Positions 18,055 to 27,373 of a stretch of DNA of 64,000 nt are shown here, piece by piece; within the stretch, counting starts at the first letter, position 1, and each line of letters begins with the position of its first letter. A model generated the notes under the pieces. It did not search any database. It had not been told where the DNA came from and saw only the letters and a list, made by a program, of their open reading frames with translations. The translations under genes were made by a program, and so were the position numbers. Source of the stretch: Brevibacillus sp. DP1.3A. GTDB lineage: Bacteria > Bacillota > Bacilli > Brevibacillales > Brevibacillaceae. The DNA is taken from contig NZ_CP085876.1 of assembly GCF_013284245.2 (NCBI RefSeq), positions 4,013,001 to 4,077,000 on the forward strand, written 5' to 3'.

Positions 18055-18641
18055 CGATTCATCCCTTCAGCTTCATCCAAATGAGGGTCCAGGATGTAGT
18101 TTTCCAACTGTCCACGAATACTTTGCCGCGCTCGAAACAGTAGAGACTTCACAGAGCTCACTGTTAAATCCAGAATCGTAGCGATTTCTGTGTAATCCAT
18201 TTGTTCGTACTCGCGTAATATCAGTGCTGAGCGTTGCTTCTCTGGTAAACTGTTGATTGCCAGTCTTACCATGCTCTCCCTTTCATTCCGGAGCAAAACT
18301 TGCTCAGGCAGTGTCTTGGGAGATGCCATAGGCACTTGCAACGTATCATCCAGATACACGTCAGAATTGCGACTCTTGCGCAATTCACTGAGTACGGAGT
18401 TGCGTGCAATCGTATAGAGCCAGGTGGAGAATGTAGCTTCTACATCTCGGAAAGAATGAATGCTCTTATACGCCTTGTAAAACGTCTCCTGACATATATC
18501 CTCCGCTATATGCTCTAAATGTGCCTGACGCAAAAGATGAGTGACAAATGAGAGGATCTTTTTTTCATATCGACGAATCAGTTCAGCATAGCATTCCAGA
18601 TTACCTTCTTTAATCTCTCGGATAAGCTGGGAATCGGTCAT
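18051..18641 (-). CDS. ECF-type RNA polymerase sigma factor
   Basis: 196 residues with region 2 (AYKSIHSFRDVEATFSTWLY) and region 4 (LPEKQRSALILREYEQMDYT then the helix-turn-helix) and no regions 1 or 3. AAGGAGG precedes the start. The 4-nt overlap with the anti-sigma gene is typical of such pairs. Its stress signal and regulon are unknown; it resembles the SigW/SigV type in size, but I cannot assign it more narrowly. Confidence 0.93.
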   Translation of the reverse strand: MTDSQLIREIKEGNLECYAELIRRYEKKILSFVTHLLRQAHLEHIAEDICQETFYKAYKSIHSFRDVEATFSTWLYTIARNSVLSELRKSRNSDVYLDDTLQVPMASPKTLPEQVLLRNERESMVRLAINSLPEKQRSALILREYEQMDYTEIATILDLTVSSVKSLLFRARQSIRGQLENYILDPHLDEAEGMNR

Positions 18642-18692
18642 GATCAGGATTACCTCCTTGCGATTCCGATCCCTCAGCGGCCTTTTGCATAA

Positions 18693-18718
18693 TTAGACTG
18701 CTGGGGATGTAAAAAGTT
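18693..18718 (-). promoter_or_regulatory. Candidate ECF-type promoter of the sigma operon
   Basis: Minus strand AAC (18716-18718) within GCAACTTTTT and GTCTAA (18693-18698), 17 nt apart, resemble the AAC...CGTC boxes of ECF promoters. This suggests autoregulation. Confidence 0.45.
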
Positions 18719-18768
18719 GCGCGACCTTACGATTCTTTTTCTCGTCTGTCTGCTGTAAACCATTCACG

Positions 18769-18790
18769 AAAAAACCCCCAAACTGGGGTT
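18769..18790 (-). terminator. Terminator of the amidohydrolase-like gene
   Basis: AACCCC/GGGGTT stem followed by TTTTTT, overlapping the TAA stop at 18789. Confidence 0.8.
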
Positions 18791-19910
18791 ATATGACATA
18801 AGCGTAGGGCTTCGTGTCGATTAAACACTTACCCATACCAATCAAAGGGATAAATCGCATATTTCGATATATCCATTTACCGTTCGACATAACAGATGTT
18901 GGAAGATGCATTTCACTAAAATTGAGAATAGTGGAAAGATCATTCTTTGTCAACCAGTTTTCCTTTTTCAGGAAAACGATATCAGCGTCTGCGCCAGTTG
19001 TCAAGCTCCCTTTTCGCGGATACAGTCCAATTGCTTTTGCAACATTTGTCGAAGTGAGCCTGACTAGCAAGCAAAGCAATTCTTCTGGCGTACACCAGCT
19101 CTTTCGTGTATCAATCCGCACATCGTGAATTGGAGACGCTACTTGCCAGCTCCCAAACCATTGACGATGTAATTGACGAAGACCTTGATCCGTCACTTCA
19201 GCAGGCAAACGAAAGATATGCAGGTACGGGTCATTTTCTTCAAAATGAAAGGCCGCTTGAGAATCCGTAATGACGGTGCGTAACCGCCAATAACGAGTAG
19301 CCTCCATCCAAATCTGTCGAATGAGTTCCCGTTGTTCTTTTTTCAAAAACGGATCATTTTGCACCTGCATGTGCAGGATCGTATGTTTAGACGTATGAAG
19401 TTGCAAAAGCGTTTCCCATTTTATTGTGGAAATTTCTTCTGGATTTCGAATCGTGACATGAAACGAAGAATAACCATGGTTCATCCACTCCGCTAAACGG
19501 TCACCGTGAAGATCGGTGACATCGATTTCCACATGCCAAACATAATCTAACAAGCTGTTGAAGTGTTGGGTTTGTTGATAGTGAATTTGCGGTCTGCTCA
19601 TCCAACGCTCTGGCCGGAAGATGTCCACCAGGCTTGTACATCCCGAGCTGATGAGATTTCGCATAGCTTCTATATAAACATCTACATCTTTGATTTTATA
19701 CAACGAATGTGTCGGGAATGCGACGAAACCGGGCAAAAGATACATATCGGTGGCATCTATTTCTTCATATAAATCGTTGAAAGGGTTTTTCGTCAAAGTA
19801 TCTTTAGCAATTCGTACAATTTTCCCATGACGGATCCAAATATCTGCTTCTTTCATTCCTAGTGCTGTGACAATCGTTCCCCCGCGTATGACCATCCCTT
19901 GCTCCAGCAT
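18789..19910 (-). CDS. Dihydroorotase/hydantoinase-like protein, probably catalytically dead
   Basis: 373 residues from the ATG at 19910 (GGGAGGGGG upstream). The amidohydrolase superfamily frame is recognisable: VIRGGTIVTALGMKEADIWIRHGKI at the N-terminus and GSLTTGADADIVFL near the C-terminus. But the metal-binding H-x-H strand is replaced by LLPGFVAFPTHSLY, leaving one histidine, and I see no clear carboxylated lysine or later paired histidines. It may bind a ligand or partner without catalysis. It is transcribed alone, between a candidate small RNA and the sigma operon. Confidence 0.75.
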   Translation of the reverse strand: MLEQGMVIRGGTIVTALGMKEADIWIRHGKIVRIAKDTLTKNPFNDLYEEIDATDMYLLPGFVAFPTHSLYKIKDVDVYIEAMRNLISSGCTSLVDIFRPERWMSRPQIHYQQTQHFNSLLDYVWHVEIDVTDLHGDRLAEWMNHGYSSFHVTIRNPEEISTIKWETLLQLHTSKHTILHMQVQNDPFLKKEQRELIRQIWMEATRYWRLRTVITDSQAAFHFEENDPYLHIFRLPAEVTDQGLRQLHRQWFGSWQVASPIHDVRIDTRKSWCTPEELLCLLVRLTSTNVAKAIGLYPRKGSLTTGADADIVFLKKENWLTKNDLSTILNFSEMHLPTSVMSNGKWIYRNMRFIPLIGMGKCLIDTKPYAYVI

Positions 19911-20011
19911 AGCTCGTCCCCCTCCCACTTCTCATGCACACACTACCCTTGTACGAGCATATGCACAGAAAAGGGAAAAAGTACTAATTAGGGCCAAACC
20001 GCTTTTTAAAC

Positions 20012-20053
20012 AAAAAAAGACCGTCGTTGATGTAAGCGCATTCAAACGACGGT
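20012..20053 (-). terminator. Terminator of the candidate small RNA
   Basis: ACCGTCGTT (20045-20053) pairs perfectly with AACGACGGT (20020-20028), followed by seven T. The loop contains GCGCTTACAT, a 10-mer also present in the promoter spacer. Confidence 0.9.
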
Positions 20054-20105
20054 AGCACACACGTGCTTTCTTATATTGGATAGGAGTGGAGAGAAACCAT
20101 ACTGT
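20012..20105 (-). ncRNA. Candidate small RNA with C/U-rich anti-Shine-Dalgarno segment
   Basis: A consensus promoter at 20112-20140 should start a transcript at about 20105. The RNA has a pyrimidine tract (TTTCTCTCCACTCCTATCC, 20082-20100), a small hairpin AGCAC-GTGT-GTGCT, and a strong terminator at 20012-20053. It encodes no obvious peptide. The tract is complementary to GGAG-type ribosome sites, as in known base-pairing regulators. Alternatively it is an attenuated leader of the amidohydrolase-like gene 100 nt downstream. Confidence 0.6.
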
Positions 20106-20111
20106 AGTTTT

Positions 20112-20140
20112 ATAATAAACGGAATGTAAGCGCTTGTCAA
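20112..20140 (-). promoter_or_regulatory. SigA promoter of the candidate small RNA, with a cre-like spacer
   Basis: TTGACA (20135-20140), 17-nt spacer, TATTAT (20112-20117). The spacer holds AAGCGCTTACA, which matches the right part of the CcpA cre consensus; the left part is out of register by one base. Confidence 0.75.
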
Positions 20141-20179
20141 ATCATTTTTGCTAAAATTCGGAACGCTTTGTCTTTGCAC

Positions 20180-20220
20180 AAAAAAAAAGAAGCCTGCTAC
20201 CCTAAAAAGGCACAGACTTC
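20180..20220 (-). terminator. Terminator of the aromatic supraoperon (after aroA)
   Basis: GAAGTCTGTGCC pairs imperfectly with GGTAGCAGGCTTC and is followed by nine T, directly after the aroA stop. Confidence 0.8.
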
Positions 20221-20231
20221 TCTCTCATTCT

Positions 20232-21515
20232 TTATGATTGACTGATTTTCACAAGCAAGTCATGGAAGCCAGGGAACGATACATCAATCGCATCATCATT
20301 TTCGATTGTCGTCTCACCATCGGCAACAAGACCTGCAATCGCCATCGCCATGCCAATTCGGTGATCCCCCATGCTATCGATGACAGCCCCTGTCAATCCT
20401 GTCTTTCCTTCGATGATCATTCCGTCATCGGTAGGTGTCAACCTAGCACCGAATTTGGAGAGTTGACTAACCACCGTGGCAATACGGTCTGTCTCCTTTA
20501 CTTTCAGCTCTTCGGCATCACGGATAACAGTTTGTCCTTTGGCCTGCGTTGCCATGACTGCAATCACTGGAATTTCGTCAATCAGACGTGGAATGATATC
20601 TCCGGCAATTTCAATACCGTGCAGCTCCGAATGCGTCACGAGGAGGTCTGCAACCGGTTCTTCATTTACGATTCGCTCATTCAAAAGCTCCAGGCTTCCC
20701 CCCATCGCCTTGACAACATCAATGATGCCCGTGCGGCTCGGGTTGATTCCGACATTTTCAATCAGAAGAGAACTGCCTGGTACGACCATTACGGCTGCAA
20801 TCAAAAAAGCAGCGGAAGAAATGTCACCAGGAACAGAAATGGCACGGCCCTTCAGCTTTTGTCCGCCTTCTACTGAAACGGTCAAGCCATCACGCACAAC
20901 TTGTACACCAAATGCTTGCAGCATACGCTCTGTATGATCACGGGATAAATGCGGCTCTGTTACACTAGTCACGCCTTTTGCCTGCAACCCTGCCAACATA
21001 ATCGCTGACTTCACTTGTGCACTTGCAACTGGGGATTGATACGCCATCCCTTGAAGCTCACCGCCTCGAATGGATAACGGTGTGTATTCGCCATCTTTTC
21101 TTCCATCGATTTTGGCGCCCATTTGACGGAGCGGTCCGATCACCCGACGCATCGGTCTTTTGGCAATGGACTCATCACCTTCCATCACCACATGGAAAGG
21201 CTGTGTTGCCATGATCCCTGCCATTAAGCGAATGGTCGTACCGGAGTTCCCTACATCCAAATGTTGAGCAGGTTCCTGCAAGCCGTACCAGCCTTTTCCT
21301 TGTACGGTTACGGCATCTCCTTGTTGTTCAATCTCGATGCCCATCCGACGAAAGCAGCTAATCGTGCTCAAGCAATCGGCACCCGGCAAAAAGCCTTCAA
21401 TGGTTGTGGTTCCTTCTGCTAGAGCTCCAAACATGACGGCACGATGGGAAATAGACTTATCTCCTGGCACGCGAACGGTACCTTTGATTTGTTTGGCTTG
21501 TTGTACGCGAAGCAT
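20232..21515 (-). CDS. aroA: 3-phosphoshikimate 1-carboxyvinyltransferase (EPSP synthase)
   Basis: Transfers enolpyruvate from PEP to shikimate 3-phosphate, the step before chorismate synthase. Motifs: [13 protein letters not shown] at the N-terminus, [13 protein letters not shown], and [14 protein letters not shown]. About 427 residues from the ATG 21515, which has AAAAGGAG at good distance; a GTG nine bases earlier is in frame. Named aroE in B. subtilis. Last gene of the supraoperon. Confidence 0.97.
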   Translation of the reverse strand: MLRVQQAKQIKGTVRVPGDKSISHRAVMFGALAEGTTTIEGFLPGADCLSTISCFRRMGIEIEQQGDAVTVQGKGWYGLQEPAQHLDVGNSGTTIRLMAGIMATQPFHVVMEGDESIAKRPMRRVIGPLRQMGAKIDGRKDGEYTPLSIRGGELQGMAYQSPVASAQVKSAIMLAGLQAKGVTSVTEPHLSRDHTERMLQAFGVQVVRDGLTVSVEGGQKLKGRAISVPGDISSAAFLIAAVMVVPGSSLLIENVGINPSRTGIIDVVKAMGGSLELLNERIVNEEPVADLLVTHSELHGIEIAGDIIPRLIDEIPVIAVMATQAKGQTVIRDAEELKVKETDRIATVVSQLSKFGARLTPTDDGMIIEGKTGLTGAVIDSMGDHRIGMAMAIAGLVADGETTIENDDAIDVSFPGFHDLLVKISQS

Positions 21516-21606
21516 TCCTTCCACTCCTTTTCTCTCTCACACTCTCCTAGATCACCAGTCGCACTGTGAAGCGTCTTCGTTGTAAAGTGTGTTTGCATAA
21601 AAAAAC

Positions 21607-22716
21607 TTATGTGCGCTTGTATACATTGTAATCGAAAAAGCGAAGAACTTCCTCTCCCTTTTCCAACTCTTGTTGCGATTGGAACGTAATCCGTAGCACC
21701 CCATAAACGTCTTCTCGTGTCTCTCTGATTTGGAGATTCGTGATGTTGATATGTCTTGCTCCCAATAGTGTCGTAATTCGTCCGATTTCGCCCGGGTTGT
21801 CTGGGATATCGATATACAAATCGTTCAAAGGAGGCAATGCACCCGTTTTGCGCTCAGGCAAGCTGTCGCGGAATTCACGTGCCGTTTTGAAGAAATGCTC
21901 GATTCCTTCTGGATCTCCCTGCTCTACAAGGTGAACGACATCTTCCAATGCGTTTGCCCAGTCTTTTGCGATTTTCAGGATCGGAGCACGATTTTGCAAC
22001 AAGATGTCACGCCACATCTGAGGGTTGCTCGATGCAATGCGCGTAATGTCACGGAAGCCACCAGCAGCAAGGGTTGCATGCCAAGCATTTTCCTCGTCGT
22101 ACCCTGCCACCAGATTGACCAGAGCAGAAGCGAGAATGTGCGGGAAATGGCTGACTGCACCAACGACCTGATCATGCGAAGCTGCGTCCATTTGCACGAC
22201 TTTTGCACGAGTCAGTGTGAGTAGTTCAGACAATTGCTTTACTTTTTCTTCAGGTGTTCCCGGTGCTGGTGTCAAAACATAATAGGCGTTTTCCATAAGA
22301 CGGTCAGAAGCAGCTTCCACGCCGGATTTATGCGAGCCAGCCATCGGATGCCCACCTATAAACGTAACATGATAGGGAATGACATCCGCCGCTTGTCTGA
22401 CAATACCTGCTTTTGTACTGCCAACATCCGTAATGATCACACCAGGCTGCAGCTCCATTTCCACTAACGAACGAATGGTTGCAACGATTTGCTCTACAGG
22501 CGATGCGAGGAAAATGACATTTGCTTCTCGAACTGCGGTCTGCAAATCGGTTGTGCCAGCATGAATAACACCAAGAGTCAGTGCTTTATCCAAACAATCC
22601 TGACGTAAATCGTAGCCGACTACCCGAATATTTGGATCGCGTCGCATTGACAGCGCGATTGAGCCGCCGATCAACCCGACGCCGATTACAGTAATGGTGG
22701 TTTTTTTCATCTCCAC
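21607..22716 (-). CDS. tyrA: Prephenate dehydrogenase with ACT domain (TyrA)
   Basis: Oxidises prephenate to 4-hydroxyphenylpyruvate for tyrosine. 369 residues from a GTG start preceded by AAGGAAGG. The NAD loop is VIGVGLIGGSIALSMRR, and GGHPMAGSHKSG is the prephenate-binding signature. The last 75 residues form an ACT domain (LYIDIPDNPGEIGRITTLLG), which suggests feedback control by tyrosine. Confidence 0.96.
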   Translation of the reverse strand: MEMKKTTITVIGVGLIGGSIALSMRRDPNIRVVGYDLRQDCLDKALTLGVIHAGTTDLQTAVREANVIFLASPVEQIVATIRSLVEMELQPGVIITDVGSTKAGIVRQAADVIPYHVTFIGGHPMAGSHKSGVEAASDRLMENAYYVLTPAPGTPEEKVKQLSELLTLTRAKVVQMDAASHDQVVGAVSHFPHILASALVNLVAGYDEENAWHATLAAGGFRDITRIASSNPQMWRDILLQNRAPILKIAKDWANALEDVVHLVEQGDPEGIEHFFKTAREFRDSLPERKTGALPPLNDLYIDIPDNPGEIGRITTLLGARHINITNLQIRETREDVYGVLRITFQSQQELEKGEEVLRFFDYNVYKRT

Positions 22717-22743
22717 TCTCTATCCTTCCTTCATCTCTCTTAG

Positions 22744-22773
22744 ACAAAGATGCCGAGGCATGCCCGGCATCTT
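22744..22773 (-). terminator. Weak hairpin between hisC and tyrA
   Basis: GATGCCG/CGGCATC stem followed only by TTTGTCT. It may reduce rather than stop transcription from hisC into tyrA. Confidence 0.45.
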
Positions 22774-22779
22774 CGTCCT

Positions 22780-23874
22780 TTATTTCAATGCTCCAGTCAC
22801 GATTTCTTTTAAGACAGAAAGAATCTTATCATTTTGCTCTGTGGTCCCGATAGTAATACGTTGAAAACCTGGGAAGCCTAGCGCATTACCAGAGCGAACG
22901 ATGATGCCTTGAGAGAGCAGCTTTTTGAATACCTCATCGGAATCCTTTTTCAAATCAACCAAGATAAAATTGGTCTGAGATGGATAGTAGGAAAGCCCCC
23001 ACTCGTCAAAGGAATCGGTAAACTGCTTCATGCCTTCACGGTTACGATCGCGGCATGCTTTCACAAACTCCTGGTCTTTTAACGCCGCACGTGCTGCTAC
23101 CTGGCCAAGTGTGCCTGTATTGAACGGCTCACGCACATGTTCCAGAGAGGAAATGAGCTCTTCTGACGCGATCCCGTAGCCGATACGTAGGGCAGCCAGA
23201 CCATAGATTTTGGAGAACGTACGCAAAATAATCAGGTTCGGATACTCAGCGAGCATCGGTACTGTTTGTGGATATTCTGGATCAACAACATACTCGTAGT
23301 AAGCCTCATCCAAAACGACCAGTACATCTTTTGGAGCCTTTTTCAGAAAAGCTTCCAACTCGGAGGTTGTTACAATCGTACCAGACGGATTGTTCGGATT
23401 ACATACCCATACAACCTTCGTCTGTTCGTTGATGGCAGCCGCCATCGCTTCGAGATCGTGAACGCCATCTTTCAACGGCACCTCAATCAAGTCTGCACCT
23501 TCAATAATCCCATTTGAGCGATATTGCGAGAACGTTTGCGTCGCCATGACTGCATTTGTTCCTTCGCCCAAAAATGCACGAGAGATCATCAAAAGAATTT
23601 CATCAGACCCGTTGCCGAAAAATAATTGGCCTGGTTTGACCCCGAGGAAGTCAGCAAGATCCCAGCGTAGACTGAGGCTTGCACCGTCTGGATAAAGGGC
23701 CAAATTGTCCAACTGTTCCGCAATGGCGGCTTTTGCCTTCGGTGAGGAACCAAAAGGATTTTCGTTGGACGCCAGTTTGATGACTTCAGTCAAACCATAT
23801 TCACGTTTCACGTCATCAATAGGCTTGCCAGGTTGATATACCGGGGCATTGAGTATGCGTTGTTTCGGTTGCAT
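22780..23874 (-). CDS. hisC: Histidinol-phosphate / aromatic aminotransferase (HisC)
   Basis: PLP aminotransferase of fold type I, 364 residues. The catalytic lysine lies in LRTFSKIYGLAALRIGY, and NPNNPSGT is the cofactor pocket. In B. subtilis the same gene in this position serves both histidine synthesis and transamination of phenylpyruvate and hydroxyphenylpyruvate; its place between trpA and tyrA suggests the same dual use. Confidence 0.95.
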   Translation of the reverse strand: MQPKQRILNAPVYQPGKPIDDVKREYGLTEVIKLASNENPFGSSPKAKAAIAEQLDNLALYPDGASLSLRWDLADFLGVKPGQLFFGNGSDEILLMISRAFLGEGTNAVMATQTFSQYRSNGIIEGADLIEVPLKDGVHDLEAMAAAINEQTKVVWVCNPNNPSGTIVTTSELEAFLKKAPKDVLVVLDEAYYEYVVDPEYPQTVPMLAEYPNLIILRTFSKIYGLAALRIGYGIASEELISSLEHVREPFNTGTLGQVAARAALKDQEFVKACRDRNREGMKQFTDSFDEWGLSYYPSQTNFILVDLKKDSDEVFKKLLSQGIIVRSGNALGFPGFQRITIGTTEQNDKILSVLKEIVTGALK

Positions 23875-23903
23875 CCACGTTCACTCCAGTCACATTTTTC
23901 CCA

Positions 23904-24722
23904 CTATTGTAGCGCACTGGCTAACTGATGTACAAAGGTTTTTATTTTTTCTACAGCTTCTGGCATCTGTTTTGGGTCTTTCAGCTGCTCAGCATGCTCC
24001 TCGATTTGCTGTACAATGGCACTTCCCACAATGACACCATTTGTATGGGGTGCTACTGCTCGTACCTGATCCGGTGTGGATATTCCGAAGCCTACCGCAG
24101 TAGGAACCGTTGTGCTGGCCTTTACTCGTTCCAGAAAATCTGCCAAATCCTCTCGCAGGTCCGTGCGGGCACCCGTCACACCGAGCGACGATACACAATA
24201 AAGAAATCCGGTTGCTTGCTCGCCGATCGTATTGATTCTGGAACTGGAAGTGGGTGCCACGAGCGAAATGACATGAATGCCATTCTGTTTTGCCGCGGTT
24301 ACGGCTGGACCGTTTTCCTCAATCGGCAAATCTGGAATGACAACACCGTCCGCACCATAGGCAGCTAGATCGGCAAAAAAGCGCTCGACACCATATTGCA
24401 AAACCGGATTGAAGTAGCTGAATAGGACGATGGAAGCCGCCATACCTGATTCGCGAAGCCTTTTGACCAAATGTAAAGCATCTCCGATCGTCACGCCATT
24501 TTTCAGCGCGCGTTCTGAAGCTCGTTGTATCGTTGGACCGTCTGCCAAAGGATCGGAGTAAGGGACGCCGAGCTCGATGAGATCAGCGCCTGCTTCGACC
24601 ATCGCTTTTACGAGATGAAAGGTTGCTTCTATCGAAGGATCGCCTACCGTTAGAAACGGGATGAATCGTTTGCGATCACGATCCGCGAATAATTGATCGA
24701 TTCTGTTAAGAGCTGTCGCCAT
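23904..24722 (-). CDS. trpA: Tryptophan synthase alpha subunit
   Basis: Cleaves indole-glycerol phosphate to indole. 272 residues; the catalytic stretch LIELGVPYSDPLADGPTIQ contains both the Glu and Asp residues, and GFGIST is a phosphate-binding loop. Two bases after trpB, as the two subunits form one complex. Confidence 0.97.
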   Translation of the reverse strand: MATALNRIDQLFADRDRKRFIPFLTVGDPSIEATFHLVKAMVEAGADLIELGVPYSDPLADGPTIQRASERALKNGVTIGDALHLVKRLRESGMAASIVLFSYFNPVLQYGVERFFADLAAYGADGVVIPDLPIEENGPAVTAAKQNGIHVISLVAPTSSSRINTIGEQATGFLYCVSSLGVTGARTDLREDLADFLERVKASTTVPTAVGFGISTPDQVRAVAPHTNGVIVGSAIVQQIEEHAEQLKDPKQMPEAVEKIKTFVHQLASALQ

Positions 24723-24724
24723 GA

Positions 24725-25945
24725 TTACTCTCCCCCTTCTGCTGTCAGCGCTTCTTGAATAGTCAGTACGTCCTTGTCGCCACGACCAGATAAACAGATA
24801 ACCAGTATTTTGTCTGAAGACATCTCTTTCGCACGTTTTATCGCTTCAGCTATTGCATGTGCGCTCTCCAACGCTGGAATGATGCCTTCCGTTTGGCAAA
24901 GCACTTGTACCGCCTCGAGTGCTTCCGCATCTGTTACGGATGTATAGGTCACTCTTCCACTGTCTTTGAGATAGGCGTGCTCAGGTCCTACTCCTGGATA
25001 ATCCAAGCCAGCCGAAATCGAATGCGCTTCTTGCACCTGTCCGCAATCATCCTGCAACAAATAGGTTAAGGAACCGTGGATGACTCCCGGGCGTCCAAGT
25101 GTTAGTGTTGCCGCATGCTTTTCGGTATCGATTCCTTTTCCTGCCGCTTCTACCCCTCTGAGCGCGACAGACTCATCCTGAATGAATGGATAAAACATGC
25201 CAATCGCATTACTGCCGCCACCAACGCAAGCAACAACCTCGTCTGGAAGCCTTCTGAGCATTTGCAGGACTTGACTGCGCGTCTCTTCTCCGATAATTTT
25301 TTGGAATTCGCGAACCATGTACGGGTATGGATGTGGGCCAACGACAGATCCGATGACATAAAACGTTTCATCAACATGGGAAACCCAATGGCGAATCGCT
25401 TCATTTGTTGCATCCTTAAGTGTACGTGATCCGGATACCGCAGGGATGACTTCGGCTCCAAGCAGCTTCATCCGAAAAACATTCAACGACTGGCGACGAA
25501 TATCTTCTTCCCCCATGAACACTTTGCAAGAGAGTCCGAGCTTTGCCGCAACCGTTGCACTTGCCACTCCGTGCTGACCAGCTCCCGTTTCGGCAATAAT
25601 TGATTGTTTGCCCATGCGCTTGGCTAGCAACGCTTGGCCCAAAGCATTGTTCAATTTATGTGCACCCGTATGGTTGAGATCTTCTCTTTTCAAATAGATT
25701 TGAGCGCCACCGACCGCTTTCGTCAAACGCTCTGCATAGGTGAGCGGGGTTGGGCGTCCAGCATACTCGCTGAGCAGTCCATTCAATTCTTGAACAAATG
25801 CCGGATCACGACGTGCTTCTTCAAAAGCAATCTCGAGCTCTGTCACCGCATTCATCAAGGTTTCCGGAATAAACTTGCCTCCGAAGGCACCAAATCGTCC
25901 GTTTTCGTCAGGCACGACTCGCGTAGTTGTTTGAATGTTGTTCAT
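24725..25945 (-). CDS. trpB: Tryptophan synthase beta subunit
   Basis: PLP enzyme joining indole and serine. 406 residues; [19 protein letters not shown] includes the PLP lysine, and [10 protein letters not shown] binds the cofactor phosphate. Its first 38 nt overlap the end of trpF, an unusually long overlap for this operon. Confidence 0.97.
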   Translation of the reverse strand: MNNIQTTTRVVPDENGRFGAFGGKFIPETLMNAVTELEIAFEEARRDPAFVQELNGLLSEYAGRPTPLTYAERLTKAVGGAQIYLKREDLNHTGAHKLNNALGQALLAKRMGKQSIIAETGAGQHGVASATVAAKLGLSCKVFMGEEDIRRQSLNVFRMKLLGAEVIPAVSGSRTLKDATNEAIRHWVSHVDETFYVIGSVVGPHPYPYMVREFQKIIGEETRSQVLQMLRRLPDEVVACVGGGSNAIGMFYPFIQDESVALRGVEAAGKGIDTEKHAATLTLGRPGVIHGSLTYLLQDDCGQVQEAHSISAGLDYPGVGPEHAYLKDSGRVTYTSVTDAEALEAVQVLCQTEGIIPALESAHAIAEAIKRAKEMSSDKILVICLSGRGDKDVLTIQEALTAEGGE

Positions 25946-26576
25946 GCACCTTCACCCTCTCCACCAATGTTTTTATTTTTTCGGCGTCTTTTTCGCCATC
26001 CGTCTCTACTCCACTGGATACATCGACAATCCCTGCTTGATACTGTCCCATTAATTCTCCGACATTCTCCGCATGAATCCCTCCAGCGATGATGCAGTCT
26101 GCTTCCTCGCATGCTGCTTGCAAAGTAGGGATTTGCTCCCACGAAAACTTTTTCCCAGTGCCACCTGCTTGACTAGGGTCATACGTATCAAATAAAAAGG
26201 CACTGACAATGCCTCGATAGGATCGGATTTCTTGAGCAGCATCCGCTTCCCCGCCCACTGCCAACGCCTTCCACACCGGAATAGCGAACCGCTCCCGAAC
26301 TTGCTGGCAAAATTGCGGTGTCTCCTGTCCATGCAACTGGATCACGGATAACGGTGCCGCGCTTAGCACTTCCTCCAGCTCTTCCATCGTCGGATTAACG
26401 AACACACCAACAGCAGGAGGATGGCCCGGAACGGTTGCAAGTAATTGTCCAGCCGTCTGGGCATCAACTTGTCGCTTACTTGGGGCAAAAACAAGGCCTA
26501 CATAATCGACTTCCAGCTCTTTTAACAGCGCAAGTGTTTCCGCTCGCTTAATCCCACATATTTTTAAACGAGTCAT
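25908..26576 (-). CDS. trpF: Phosphoribosylanthranilate isomerase
   Basis: Amadori rearrangement step of tryptophan synthesis. 222 residues; the KICGIK motif with catalytic cysteine is at the N-terminus, VGVFVN and the phosphate loop VDVSSGVE follow. The C-terminal tail (about [13 protein letters not shown]) is encoded within the start of trpB in another frame. Confidence 0.96.
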   Translation of the reverse strand: MTRLKICGIKRAETLALLKELEVDYVGLVFAPSKRQVDAQTAGQLLATVPGHPPAVGVFVNPTMEELEEVLSAAPLSVIQLHGQETPQFCQQVRERFAIPVWKALAVGGEADAAQEIRSYRGIVSAFLFDTYDPSQAGGTGKKFSWEQIPTLQAACEEADCIIAGGIHAENVGELMGQYQAGIVDVSSGVETDGEKDAEKIKTLVERVKVHEQHSNNYASRA

Positions 26577-27373
26577 ACACTCACCCCCGGCGCTGCTTCT
26601 CCCACGAGATCAATGACTGCGCGCTCTACGTCTGTTTGACGCATGAAATGCTCTCCAACCAGCACAGCCCTTGCACCTGCACTTCGTACATTCTCAATAT
26701 CCGCTGGTGTCGAAATCCCACTTTCGCTCACGATCGTCAATGACGTAGGCAGTTCTGCAATCAGCTCATGCGTAACGGCCAGGTCAGTTTGAAATGTATT
26801 TAAGTTTCGATTGTTGATCCCGAGCAATTTAGGTTCCATTGCTTGAAAAACAAGCTCGCATTCTTGTTTGTCATGCACCTCAACCAGTACATCCATGCCC
26901 AGCCCCTCGGCAGTTTGGTTTAGGTGACGAAGTGATTCTCGATCGAGAATGGCAGCAATAAGCAACACGCAATCAGCGCCTGCTGCTCTTGCTTCCACGA
27001 CTTGTATTTCATCAAGTAGAAAGTCTTTTCTGAGTAACGGACGATCAATTGCCTCGTGAATTTGTCGTAGATAGCTCAAGCTCCCTTGAAAAAAGGACTC
27101 ATCTGTCAAAACAGACAAGCATTCTGCGCGAGCAGCCTGATAAGCCTTCGCGATGGTCACTGCCTGGAAATCAGGTCGGATTAGCCCTTTGGACGGGGAT
27201 GCTTTTTTCACTTCGGCAATCACGCTAACAGGCCGTACACTCGTCTCCAACGCCTGACGAAATCCGCGTGGACGTTGGACTTCCTTTGTTGCAAAAAGCA
27301 ATGCTGAAACTGTTGTATCTGTATAGAGTCGTGCGATCTCTTCGCGTTTCTTTTCTACGATTTTACGAAGCAT
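26573..27373 (-). CDS. trpC: Indole-3-glycerol phosphate synthase
   Basis: Ring closure forming indole-glycerol phosphate. 266 residues; VIAEVKKASPSKGLI has the catalytic lysine region, LLRKDFLLDEIQVVEARAAG and ISESGI-type loops (VSESGIST) follow. It overlaps trpF by 4 nt and trpD by 11 nt. Not fused to trpF. Confidence 0.97.
   Translation of the reverse strand: MLRKIVEKKREEIARLYTDTTVSALLFATKEVQRPRGFRQALETSVRPVSVIAEVKKASPSKGLIRPDFQAVTIAKAYQAARAECLSVLTDESFFQGSLSYLRQIHEAIDRPLLRKDFLLDEIQVVEARAAGADCVLLIAAILDRESLRHLNQTAEGLGMDVLVEVHDKQECELVFQAMEPKLLGINNRNLNTFQTDLAVTHELIAELPTSLTIVSESGISTPADIENVRSAGARAVLVGEHFMRQTDVERAVIDLVGEAAPGVSV

Noticed and set aside
20130..20146. Perfect CcpA cre site in the small RNA promoter
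   Set aside because: One half matches the consensus but the other is shifted by one base, so it is reported only as cre-like.
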